In this document: positions 7,292 through 15,517 of the stretch, in pieces
Layout of the letters: each line of letters starts with the position of its first letter
Position numbering within the stretch: position 1 is the first letter of the stretch
Assembly (NCBI GenBank): GCA_900541865.1
Contig: UQLO01000033.1
Location: forward strand, 1 to 25,800
Source of the DNA: an uncultured Porphyromonadaceae bacterium
Lineage (GTDB): Bacteria > Bacteroidota > Bacteroidia > Bacteroidales > Muribaculaceae
Reading direction: 5' to 3'
Length of the DNA: 25,800 bases
Translations under genes and position numbers: made by a program
The notes under the pieces: model-generated
Databases searched by the model: none
Told to the model about the DNA's origin: nothing
The model's input: only the letters and a program-made list of their open reading frames with translations

Positions 7292-9922
7292 GTGACCAAG
7301 AAGATAGTGGAAACTCCGCTGATGAAGCAGTACGCGGAGATGAAAGCCAAGCATCCGGACGCCGTACTCCTCTTCCGGGTGGGCGACTTCTACGAGACCT
7401 TCAGCGACGACGCCATAACGGCCTCGGAAATCCTCGGTATCACCCTGACGCGACGCGCAAACGGCGCCGCACAGTACGTCGAGCTGGCCGGATTCCCCCA
7501 CCATGCTCTCGACAGCTACCTGCCCAAGCTGGTGCGCGCCGGCAAGCGCGTGGCCATCTGCGAGCAGCTCGAAGACCCTAAGCTCACCAAGAAGCTGGTA
7601 AAGCGTGGTATCACCGAGCTCGTAACCCCCGGCGTCACCATGAGCGACACCGTGCTCAACCGCGGCGAGAACAACTTCCTCGGCGCCGTACATTTCGGCA
7701 AGGGCGGCCTCACCGGTGTGGCTTTTCTCGACATCAGCACCGGCGAATTTCTCGCCGCCGAGGGGAACCCCGACTATGCCGACAAGATTCTGTCGTCGAT
7801 GGCGCCAAAGGAGCTGCTCGTGCAGCGCGGATGCAAGAACCTGGTGGCCGAAACCTTCGCCCAGCCCTATCTCACCTTCGAGCTCGAGGACTGGCTCTTC
7901 ACCGCCCAGGCGGCCTCGGAGCGCCTCCGCAAGCAGTTCGGCACCACATCCCTCAAAGGCTTCGGCATCGAAAAGATGCACAACGCCGTCATCGCCGCCG
8001 GTGCCATCCTCCACTATCTCGACCTCACCTCACATACCCGCACAAGCCATATAACCTCCATATCGCGAATCGAAGAAGACCGCTACGTGCGACTCGACCG
8101 ATTCACTGTGCGCAACCTGGAGCTCCTCGAACCCCTCGACAGCGAGGGCCGAAGCCTGCTCAGCGTGGTCGACCGCACTGTCAGCCCTATGGGCGGCCGT
8201 CTGCTGCGCCGCTGGCTGCTCTTCCCGCTGCGCGACCCCAAGGCCATCAACGAGCGCCTCGACGTGGTCGAGCACTTCTTCCGCTGCCCCGAACTGCGCG
8301 AGGAAATAGTGGAGAAAATACGCCTCACCGGCGACATCGAGCGCATGGCCTCCAAAATATCATGCGACCGCATCTCGCCGCGCGAAATGGTGCAGGTGCG
8401 AAACGCCCTGCGCGCCGTGGGTAGCCTGCAGCGTCTGTGCGCCGCCTCCGACATGCCCCGCCTGCAGGCCATCGGCGAGCAACTCAACCCCTGCGCAAGC
8501 ATCGAAGCTCGTATAACGCGCGAAATACGCGACGACGCTAACTTGCTCGGCACAAGCCGAACCTTCAACGAAGGCGTCAACGACGAGCTCGACCGCCTCT
8601 GCGGGCTGGCCTCCGGCGGCCGCTCTTTCCTCGACCAACTCCGCGCAAGAGAAATCGAACGCACCGGAATTCCCTCCCTCAAAATCGGCTACAACAATAT
8701 TTTCGGCTACTACATCGAGGTTACAAACACCCACAAGGCAAAAGTACCCGCCGAGTGGATTCGCAAGCAAACCCTCGTAAACGCCGAGCGATATATCACC
8801 GAAGAACTCAAGGAGTACGAGGAGCAGATACTCACCGCACAGGACAAAATCAAGGTCCTCGAAGAAAGCATGTACGCCGACCTCGTCGGGGCCGTAAAAG
8901 AATTCATCCCCGTGCTGCAACTAAACGCCTCGCTGGCGGCACGCCTCGACGTGCTGTGCGCTTTCACGCTCGTATCCACCGAAAATAAGTACAACCGGCC
9001 CGTGGTCGACGACTCCCTCGACCTCGAGCTCGTCGACGCCCGCCATCCCGTAATCGAGCGCCAGCTCCCACCCGGCGAGCCATATATCTCCAACTCGGTG
9101 AGCCTGAGCAACGAAGGCACACAGGTGATGATGATCACCGGACCCAATATGAGCGGTAAGAGCGCACTGCTGCGCCAGACAGCCCTCAACGTTATCCTCG
9201 CCCAGATAGGTTGCTTCGTGGCCGCCACTTCGGCCCGAATCGGAGTAGTCGACAAAATCTTCACCCGCGTAGGCGCCAGCGACAACATTTCGCTGGGCGA
9301 GTCGACTTTTATGGTCGAGATGAACGAGGCCGCTGCAATCCTCAACAACATGAGCGCCCGCTCGCTGATTCTCTTCGACGAGCTCGGACGAGGCACTTCT
9401 ACCTACGACGGCATATCAATAGCTTGGGCCATAGTGGAATACATTCACCAAAACCCCGCCGCTCACCCCAAAACGCTCTTCGCCACCCACTACCACGAGC
9501 TTAACGACATGGAGGAAATCTTCAAGCGCGTGGTGAACTACAACGTCTCCGTGCGCGAAATCGACGGCAAAGTAGTCTTCCTCCGCAAACTCGAGCGGGG
9601 AGGCAGCGAGCACAGCTTCGGCATACACGTGGCAAAACTCGCCGGTATGCCCCCGGCAATAGTGAAACGCGCCACCGAAGTCCTCACCGACCTCGAACGA
9701 AAAGCCGCCGCCGATGGCAGCGGCGACGCCTCCCGCCCGCGTGTCTCAGTCCCCCAGGCACAAACCGAAGGCGGCGTACAGCTCAGCTTCTTCGCCCTCG
9801 ACGACCCCGTACTGGCCCAAGTTCGCGACGAACTCCTCGGCGTCGACATCAACAACCTCACCCCCCTCGAAGCCCTAACCAAACTCCACGACATCCGCAA
9901 AATCCTAACCGGCAAGCACTGA
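7292..9922 (+). CDS. mutS: DNA mismatch repair protein MutS
   Basis: This 876-aa protein is full length for MutS. The mismatch-reading F-x-E motif is in GDFYETF (F33, E35). The ATPase has Walker A GPNMSGKS (617-624) and Walker B LFDELGRGTST (694-704), and the C-terminus contains the QLSFF motif and a final dimerising segment. MutS binds mispairs as a dimer and recruits MutL. The start is GTG at 7292: family N-terminal sequence (ETPLMKQY) is already in frame 7 codons later, and the ATG at 7322 would cut conserved residues. It is third in the ftsB-like operon; the nuclease-like gene follows after 25 nt. Confidence 0.98.
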   Translation: MTKKIVETPLMKQYAEMKAKHPDAVLLFRVGDFYETFSDDAITASEILGITLTRRANGAAQYVELAGFPHHALDSYLPKLVRAGKRVAICEQLEDPKLTKKLVKRGITELVTPGVTMSDTVLNRGENNFLGAVHFGKGGLTGVAFLDISTGEFLAAEGNPDYADKILSSMAPKELLVQRGCKNLVAETFAQPYLTFELEDWLFTAQAASERLRKQFGTTSLKGFGIEKMHNAVIAAGAILHYLDLTSHTRTSHITSISRIEEDRYVRLDRFTVRNLELLEPLDSEGRSLLSVVDRTVSPMGGRLLRRWLLFPLRDPKAINERLDVVEHFFRCPELREEIVEKIRLTGDIERMASKISCDRISPREMVQVRNALRAVGSLQRLCAASDMPRLQAIGEQLNPCASIEARITREIRDDANLLGTSRTFNEGVNDELDRLCGLASGGRSFLDQLRAREIERTGIPSLKIGYNNIFGYYIEVTNTHKAKVPAEWIRKQTLVNAERYITEELKEYEEQILTAQDKIKVLEESMYADLVGAVKEFIPVLQLNASLAARLDVLCAFTLVSTENKYNRPVVDDSLDLELVDARHPVIERQLPPGEPYISNSVSLSNEGTQVMMITGPNMSGKSALLRQTALNVILAQIGCFVAATSARIGVVDKIFTRVGASDNISLGESTFMVEMNEAAAILNNMSARSLILFDELGRGTSTYDGISIAWAIVEYIHQNPAAHPKTLFATHYHELNDMEEIFKRVVNYNVSVREIDGKVVFLRKLERGGSEHSFGIHVAKLAGMPPAIVKRATEVLTDLERKAAADGSGDASRPRVSVPQAQTEGGVQLSFFALDDPVLAQVRDELLGVDINNLTPLEALTKLHDIRKILTGKH

Positions 9923-9947
9923 AACCGGCCCCCGCGCTTAAAAACAT

Positions 9948-10709
9948 ATGGAAAAATCTATGGGTTATATACTTATTGTTTTAGGAATAGCCGCCATCGT
10001 CGGTGGCATCGTGATGATTACGCGCCGTGAAGAACCTCAGACGGCCCACGAGACCGTCCACGTATTCGAACGAGTTGTTGTGGCCAACCCGGCACCGACT
10101 CCGCAACCTGCGCCAGCTCCGGCTCCGGCACCTGCTCCGACGCCCGCTATCGCTCAAGCTCCTACACCTGCTCCCGCACCGGAGCCTAGGCCTGAACGTG
10201 AACCTGCCGAGCACAGAATGACTTCGAAAGAAATAGGCAATCTTTTCGAAGATTTCGTGGTCAATCTGCTTGCCGACCACCGCCTGACACTTCTCGACCG
10301 CACTCAGGACGCTGTTTCTAGCGCCGGAGTGATTGCGGAATCGTGCAAGAATCCGGACCTGCACGTTCAGCAGAAGCGCGGCCGTAGCAATATTGACTAC
10401 TATCTCGAATGTAAATATCGTTCGCGTTGGGACGAGGATGCCGTTACATTCGAAGATTGGCAAATCGACCGGTACCGCCGGTTCCAGCGCGAGAATCGCC
10501 GTAAAGTAATCATCGCCCTCGGAGTGGGTGGTACCCCCGAGGCTCCCGCGACCTTCCGACTCGTCCCCATCGACTCTCTAAAGGAGTACTCCATTCGAAA
10601 AATCGACACCAAGTTTGCTGTCGACCCCAATCCTTCCGCCTTGATAGAGTACATCAACGACTATTTCGGAACTGTTTTCAATCACGCCCGCTCGCGCAAC
10701 CGAGATTGA
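9948..10709 (+). CDS. Membrane-anchored PD-(D/E)XK nuclease-like protein
   Basis: The 253-aa protein has three parts: an N-terminal transmembrane helix (about 6-25), a low-complexity Pro-Ala linker (about 46-86) made of PA and PAPT units, and a C-terminal soluble domain (90-253). The domain starts GNLFEDFVVNLL (97-108) and contains NPDLHV (135-140) followed by YLECKYRSRW (152-161). The set E101, D137, E154-x-K156 fits the PD-(D/E)XK restriction endonuclease-like fold. The anchor and long linker would place this domain on the inner face of the membrane or in the periplasm; the basic RR after the helix favours cytoplasm. It follows mutS by 25 nt. The substrate is unknown, and the fold assignment is from motifs only. 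Confidence 0.82.
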   Translation: MEKSMGYILIVLGIAAIVGGIVMITRREEPQTAHETVHVFERVVVANPAPTPQPAPAPAPAPAPTPAIAQAPTPAPAPEPRPEREPAEHRMTSKEIGNLFEDFVVNLLADHRLTLLDRTQDAVSSAGVIAESCKNPDLHVQQKRGRSNIDYYLECKYRSRWDEDAVTFEDWQIDRYRRFQRENRRKVIIALGVGGTPEAPATFRLVPIDSLKEYSIRKIDTKFAVDPNPSALIEYINDYFGTVFNHARSRNRD

Positions 10710-10712
10710 GCA

Positions 10713-10734
10713 GGTCGGCAAGACGGCCCTTTTT
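10713..10734 (+). terminator. Likely terminator after nuclease-like gene
   Basis: A short stem GGTCG (10713-10717) pairs with CGGCC (10724-10728), with one G-U pair and a 6-nt loop, and is followed by CTTTTT. It begins 4 nt after the stop codon. The stem is short, so it may be inefficient. Confidence 0.5.
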
Positions 10735-10754
10735 AGTTAGCACCGCAATTCGTT

Positions 10755-10846
10755 GTATCCCAACGGGATACTACTCGGCACCGGCAGAGTGCGAATTGGC
10801 CTTTCGCGGACATTCCCTTCGGGATAGGCGAGGGCTGAAGCCCTCG
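10755..10846. repeat. Cluster of short palindromes (REP-like)
   Basis: GTATCCC/GGGATAC (10755-10761 with 10765-10771, loop AAC) and CGAGGGC/GCCCTCG (10829-10835 with 10840-10846, loop TGAA) are perfect 7-bp hairpins. A weaker TCCC/GGGA lies between them. No gene is visible here. The rest of the gene-poor stretch 10847-10940 shows nothing I can assign. Confidence 0.55.
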
Positions 10847-11003
10847 GTCCATACGTTGGCGCCCCTCTCATTTCACTTTCTCTATTTCCCACTTCCCCGC
10901 ATTGGCGGCGTTGCAACTTTTGGGGCGGGTGCGGTGTTTTAATATAGTTTTAGGTTTCAACAGCCGGGAAGCCTTCCGCACACCGGCATAATGTACTCTT
11001 TCT

Positions 11004-11069
11004 ATGAAAAATGTAATCAAACAGATTGCACGCTGGTATTTCAACACCACCGCAACCCTCTACAAGTAG
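11004..11069 (+). CDS. Possible 21-aa peptide ORF
   Basis: ATG at 11004 opens a 21-codon frame ending in TAG at 11067-11069. The peptide MKNVIKQIARWYFNTTATLYK is basic and amphipathic. Support is indirect: it is the only plausible ORF between 10710 and 11152, an imperfect promoter-like pair (TTTG 10919-10922, TAGTTTTA 10945-10952) lies upstream, and an intrinsic terminator follows at 11098. A small regulatory RNA or a gene remnant would look the same. I do not recognise a family. Confidence 0.3.
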   Translation: MKNVIKQIARWYFNTTATLYK

Positions 11070-11097
11070 CAGACAACTCTCTCTCCCTAACGAACTG

Positions 11098-11131
11098 CGG
11101 GGCTAATCGGACTTCCGATTAACCCCGTTTT
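11098..11131 (+). terminator. Intrinsic terminator before porU 3' end
   Basis: Arms 11098-11110 and 11115-11127 pair over 12 of 13 positions around the loop ACTT, followed by TTTTATTG on the plus strand. It ends 22 nt from the porU stop. The stem would also form in porU mRNA, but on the minus strand no T-run follows. Confidence 0.8.
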
Positions 11132-11152
11132 ATTGTTCTGCAAGGGCGCGGC

Positions 11153-14100
11153 TCACTGCGCGGTGACGGCGATGCGTCGTGAGGCCGTCTCGTAGGTCGA
11201 GCCGCCCTTGGCGCTGATGGTGGCGCGGTAGAGGTATATTCCGCGAGGCACACGTCGGCCGCTGCTGTCGGTGAGATCCCAGGTGACAGGCACAGAGAGG
11301 AACATGTCGGAGCGTCCGCTCACCGAACCGGACCAGACGGGTCGCCCGAGCAGGTTATAGACAGTGACCGTCACGTCGACCATGGCGTCGGGCTGGTCGT
11401 GGCTGAGGTAGAAGTTTGCCGACGAGGAGGCGGGATTGGCGTCGGAGTATATGTCGTAGATTTTCGGAGCCACGTCGGCGGCCACGTTGAAGTCGATTTC
11501 GGCGCGGGCCGAGTTGCCTGAGGTATCCCAAATTCGGAGGGCCAGAGTGTGGGAGCCTTCGGTGAGGTTTTCGAAGGGATAGTTTATGATGCCGCCGGGT
11601 GTGCCGTCGGTGTAGGGTGTGTAGTAGGTGGAGAGGTTGTTGAAGGTGCGTGTGCCGTCGAGGGTGGCCGAAATCTGGTGTCCGATACCAGCCGAAGAGA
11701 GGTTTATGCCTACGTTGTCGGTTATGGCGGCGATGAGCATGGGGTCTGCATTGACGAAGTCGCCGCTTTGGAAGCTGCTGTGGTTGAGGACCATGCTTTC
11801 GATTACGGGCCGTTCGGTGTCGGGGGCTGCCTCCTCGTCGTAGCCGTAGAGATAGAAGTTGCGGAAGAGGCCAGCGGCGTCTTCGTTGGAGTCGGCGGCG
11901 TAGGCGTAGGCGCCTATTGTCGCGGGGCGGTAATTCTGGGCAAATTCTGCCGGCATAGGAGCGACGAGCTCAAATCGTCCGCCGGCCACGGGTGCCGAGC
12001 CGACGAAAACTCGCGCTCCTATTTCCTCGAATGTCTCGGGGTCGGAGTCGTCTTCCGGAGTGGTGGTGGTGGAGAACTCGGCGTCCATGATGTCGAGGGT
12101 GACGGTGCCGTGGAAATTGTCGAGGAGGGCGCCGTCGGGAGCCAGGATGCGTCCGCTGATTCTCGCCCGCGACAAGGCAGCCACCACGGCGGGGTCGTCG
12201 GCGTCGGCAGCGATACCGTTGATGGAGTCGATGACCACCGTGTTGTCCGGCACGGCAAGGCGCAGGGCAGGGTCGCCGACAAAGATATAGCGGAAGCGGT
12301 TGTCGTCGGCCACGAGGTTGCCTTTTCTGTCGCGTATGTCGTTCTTGCCCAGGCGGTATACCTCGCCCGGGGGCACGATGCGGCCGGAGGCGTCGCGCAC
12401 GGCCATGGCGCGGCCTATTGCGGCGCTGAGGGGGCCGTTTTCGGCAATGTAGACGGGACGGCTGGCGCTGATCACGCCTATGCAGCCGCCGTAGCGCTCC
12501 TTGTACATAATTTCGGCGCCGCTAATATCGGAGGCGTCCACACGCAGGAATTCGCAAGTGGCGGCGTAGATAAAGGGCAGGTTGCGCAGGTACATGGAGT
12601 TGATGTCGGTGTAGCTCAGCTGGCCGTCGGCGGTCCAGCCGGTGGTGTTGGCATGGCCGATGTAGTTCCACCACACCACGCCCTCGTCGAGGGCCTTGAA
12701 CATGCGGTCGCGGGCTTCAGGGTATACGCCGCCCTGGCGGGTGTAGGCCTCCAGATATACCTTATTAGTAATGAAAGGTGAACCTTCGGTGCTTTCGTAT
12801 CCTGCTATCTGGTCCTCGGACTGGGTGAGGTGTACGCCGGCATTGCCGTCGTCGGCCAGGAACATGGCTCGCTGGCGCCATGCGGTGTGACGGCTTGAGC
12901 GGGCGTACTCCAACTCCTTGTCGACCAGATTGCGGGCCTCGGTGACGTCTATTACGGGGATTCGGCCCACTGCGATTCGGAGCTTGTCGGAACGCATGTT
13001 TGTGCAGGCGCCGTCGTCGAGCAGAGCGTAGAAGTCGTCGGTGAAGTAGCCTTCGTTGTCGCTGAGCGAACTGCGCAGGGTTGCGGGCGTCCAACCGGGG
13101 ATTGTTGGGTTGGAGCCGAACACCGAGAGCAGATGGCGGTTGTCGATAGTCATGCGGGCCATCAGCAGCAGGTAGCGCAGCGGGCGGCCGGTGCCGTCGA
13201 GGCCGCGGTCGTAGAGCATCTTCATGTAGTTTCGGATGGCAGCGGGGTCCTGACGGCCGGAAGAGAACTCGTTGTAGACGCTCTGTATGTCCTCAACCAC
13301 CACACGCAGCGAGTCGCGGCCGGTGGCGTGGAAGTCGGCCAGACGCTGCGCCTGCTCGAGAAACTCCGCAGGAGCCAAAATGACCATGTCGGGGCTTTCC
13401 TGGCCGTGGAGGTTCTGATTGGCCACGTATTCCTCAAACCTGGGAGCCGGCAGAGTGGCTCCCTTGCTCCATGCGGCGTATTTTTTGCGCACCGCCGAGG
13501 GTCGGCGCCACTGCACGGTGCCGGCGGGAGCGTCCTCCTCGGGCTGCACCACGGTGATATTCGAGGGGTCGGTGACGTCCCACACGGTGACGTCGGTCGC
13601 CGAGGATACCGTCAGCCGCAGACAACGTTCGGCGGCGCCGAAGGTGAGATATCCCGTCGAGGGCAGCTCAAGCGGGCGGCTGTAGGAGAGTGTGAGGCTG
13701 TTGAGGGCAGCCAGCGTCGGGGTGGACGTAGATGTGAGTTTGAGCACTACGCGCTGCGAGGAGGGAGCGGCCGCCTCGGAGTTGCCCGAGGTGAAGAGCA
13801 CCGTTTCGGTGCCGCGGGTGTAGTTGCTGGAGCTGGAGAGGTTGAGGCGGTATGGGCCGGACTTGGCGTCGGTGGAGGGCAGAACCACCTCCACGGCGGG
13901 CGCTCCCGAGGTTATTTTGCTCACGAAGGAAACGCGTGCTGCGACGGCGGCGTTCGCCACTCCCGGCGCCGGGAAGCGGAAGTCGAAGGAGCGCTCGCGG
14001 GTGTAGCGCATGTCCTCGCCCAGCAGCAGGGGTCCGCTCTCGCCGGGGCTGAAGAGCTCGCTCTCGTGGTGGAGGCGCTCGGTGAATTCGGTGGCGAACA

Positions 14101-14605
14101 CATCGCCCGAAAGAGGCCGCGCAAAGGTGGCGGCGGGCACTTCGCGCGCCGCACTGTCGGTCTCGGTGACGAAGTAGTAGGAGCGCGAGGTGTAGAGGTT
14201 GGGGGCGTAGTAGTAGCGACCGGAGCCGATGCCGTCCTGCACCCACTCGCCGGCGCCTTGGGCGTAGAAAACCACGGTGCCGTCGTCGGCAAGGGCGCTT
14301 TGCAGCATGGGCAGGTCGGCGGGAATGTTCTCTTCCAGGAGCTCGTCGGCCATTCGGGCACCACCGAAGCCGAACACGCGGACGCGGGACGGGTCGGAGA
14401 AGCCCCAGGAGCGCAGCGTCTGGGCCGTGATGCGATAGAGGCCTTCTTCTTCGACCGAAACCTTCACCCAGCGGCCCTGCGCCAGCACTGACTGCGCGGG
14501 AAAGAAGTCGGGGTCGAGCGCGGAGGCGCCGCGCGGACTCAGCATGGCCACTGCGGCGGCCAGGCAGAAGAGTATATTGCGTAAGGAGACAGAGTGCATA
14601 GTCAT
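11153..14605 (-). CDS. porU: Type IX secretion C-terminal signal peptidase PorU
   Basis: This 1150-aa protein matches PorU in length (about 1,160 in Porphyromonas gingivalis). PorU is a gingipain-like C25 cysteine peptidase that removes the C-terminal sorting domain from T9SS cargo on the cell surface and links cargo to lipopolysaccharide. A signal peptide covers about 1-29 (ending GASA). The catalytic His is H651 in WWNYIGHANTTGW and the catalytic Cys is C684 in IYAATCEF. The C-terminus (about 1065-1150) is a beta-rich sorting-domain-like module with VYNLLGRPVW and PRGIYLYRATI, which PorU proteins retain. porV, next to porU in P. gingivalis, is absent. It begins 42 nt after the amidase gene, so ftsE-amidase-porU may be one transcript. 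Confidence 0.93.
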   Translation of the reverse strand: MTMHSVSLRNILFCLAAAVAMLSPRGASALDPDFFPAQSVLAQGRWVKVSVEEEGLYRITAQTLRSWGFSDPSRVRVFGFGGARMADELLEENIPADLPMLQSALADDGTVVFYAQGAGEWVQDGIGSGRYYYAPNLYTSRSYYFVTETDSAAREVPAATFARPLSGDVFATEFTERLHHESELFSPGESGPLLLGEDMRYTRERSFDFRFPAPGVANAAVAARVSFVSKITSGAPAVEVVLPSTDAKSGPYRLNLSSSSNYTRGTETVLFTSGNSEAAAPSSQRVVLKLTSTSTPTLAALNSLTLSYSRPLELPSTGYLTFGAAERCLRLTVSSATDVTVWDVTDPSNITVVQPEEDAPAGTVQWRRPSAVRKKYAAWSKGATLPAPRFEEYVANQNLHGQESPDMVILAPAEFLEQAQRLADFHATGRDSLRVVVEDIQSVYNEFSSGRQDPAAIRNYMKMLYDRGLDGTGRPLRYLLLMARMTIDNRHLLSVFGSNPTIPGWTPATLRSSLSDNEGYFTDDFYALLDDGACTNMRSDKLRIAVGRIPVIDVTEARNLVDKELEYARSSRHTAWRQRAMFLADDGNAGVHLTQSEDQIAGYESTEGSPFITNKVYLEAYTRQGGVYPEARDRMFKALDEGVVWWNYIGHANTTGWTADGQLSYTDINSMYLRNLPFIYAATCEFLRVDASDISGAEIMYKERYGGCIGVISASRPVYIAENGPLSAAIGRAMAVRDASGRIVPPGEVYRLGKNDIRDRKGNLVADDNRFRYIFVGDPALRLAVPDNTVVIDSINGIAADADDPAVVAALSRARISGRILAPDGALLDNFHGTVTLDIMDAEFSTTTTPEDDSDPETFEEIGARVFVGSAPVAGGRFELVAPMPAEFAQNYRPATIGAYAYAADSNEDAAGLFRNFYLYGYDEEAAPDTERPVIESMVLNHSSFQSGDFVNADPMLIAAITDNVGINLSSAGIGHQISATLDGTRTFNNLSTYYTPYTDGTPGGIINYPFENLTEGSHTLALRIWDTSGNSARAEIDFNVAADVAPKIYDIYSDANPASSSANFYLSHDQPDAMVDVTVTVYNLLGRPVWSGSVSGRSDMFLSVPVTWDLTDSSGRRVPRGIYLYRATISAKGGSTYETASRRIAVTAQ

Positions 14606-14647
14606 ACACCCAATTAACGAAAAAATCGGCCTTTTATTGCTCTAAAA

Positions 14648-15517
14648 TTATTGCTGGGCGAGGCGGAAAACGCGCATACCGATCCACTGACGGTTTTTGC
14701 GCATCGTTTCGTCGAGTGGACGCGGGTCGAGCACCACTTTGCCACCACTCATGGAGGCATGGAGAAGGTGGAGAGCTCCGTCGTCGCCGCGCACCACCAC
14801 GCCCATATGGGTGCAGTCCAGCCCCGGCACCGCTTTGGCCACCAGTGCGACCGCATCGCCGCTGCGGAAGGCCTCGCGCGTGGCTTTGGCACCCAGGTCG
14901 GAGGTTTTTATGTAGGGGAAGCGGTGGTTGCGGTAGCCGCTCTCCACCTCGCGGATGCGGGCGTAGGCGGCGGAGTCGGCCAAAGCCGGGTAGCGGTCGC
15001 GGTTGCGGCTCATAAAGTCGATGTTCATCACCTTGTAGTTCACTCGGGGGAAGTTGCGCGCGGCATCGATGAGGTTGCCTCGGTGCACATTGTCGACTGC
15101 CCAGTCGGCATTATAGTGCAGACGGCTGCCATAGCCGTCGACATTGCCGCCGCGATAGCGTATACGCCTGAGATTGAACACGAAGTCGCGCCAGGAATGG
15201 CGACGTTCGCCGGCGGTTTGCGCCAGTGCGAGCACCGTTTCGACAAAAGTGGTGCAGTCGAGCGAATCCAGACGCACCGTGAGCATCTCGGGGGTGCGCT
15301 CCAAGGTGTGGGCGGCGTAGGGGGTGCCGACAAACTGCCGGGCGAAGAAGGCCACGCGCTCCTCGGGGGAGGCGATGTTGCGGGCCACGCAGTCGTCGAT
15401 GAGCTCGGTGATGCGGACAGTGTCGGCGGCTTCGTTGCCGAAGCGCACCTCGCCGACGGCCTGTGCGCGGGCGCACAGCGCGGCCATAAGGATGATTGAA
15501 GCGAGTATGGTTCTCAT
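14648..15517 (-). CDS. DUF1460 NlpC/P60-like cell-wall amidase
   Basis: This 289-aa exported protein belongs to the DUF1460 (PF07313) family, whose members are NlpC/P60-like and annotated as N-acetylmuramoyl-L-alanine amidase-like. A signal peptide occupies about 1-20 (MRTILASIILMAALCARAQA). The likely nucleophile is C88 in SLDCTTFVETVLAL, and the likely catalytic histidine is H237 in LDCTHMGVVV. ATG 15517 is chosen over upstream in-frame starts because it gives a signal peptide directly and overlaps the ftsE stop by 4 nt (ATGA). It should cleave peptidoglycan stems or fragments in the periplasm. The coupling to ftsE hints at control of wall hydrolysis during division; that link is inference. 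Confidence 0.9.
   Translation of the reverse strand: MRTILASIILMAALCARAQAVGEVRFGNEAADTVRITELIDDCVARNIASPEERVAFFARQFVGTPYAAHTLERTPEMLTVRLDSLDCTTFVETVLALAQTAGERRHSWRDFVFNLRRIRYRGGNVDGYGSRLHYNADWAVDNVHRGNLIDAARNFPRVNYKVMNIDFMSRNRDRYPALADSAAYARIREVESGYRNHRFPYIKTSDLGAKATREAFRSGDAVALVAKAVPGLDCTHMGVVVRGDDGALHLLHASMSGGKVVLDPRPLDETMRKNRQWIGMRVFRLAQQ

Noticed and set aside
10081..10206. Simple repeat of PA codons as a recombination or phase-variation tract
   Set aside because: The units are imperfect in DNA and in frame; a flexible protein linker explains them.
10868..11050. 60-aa minus-strand ORF in the gene-poor gap
   Set aside because: No promoter, no recognisable pattern, and it spans sequence better explained as intergenic.
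11549..14491. Long plus-strand frames inside porU
   Set aside because: Low-complexity G/V/A/E-rich products opposite an intact PorU with catalytic His and Cys.
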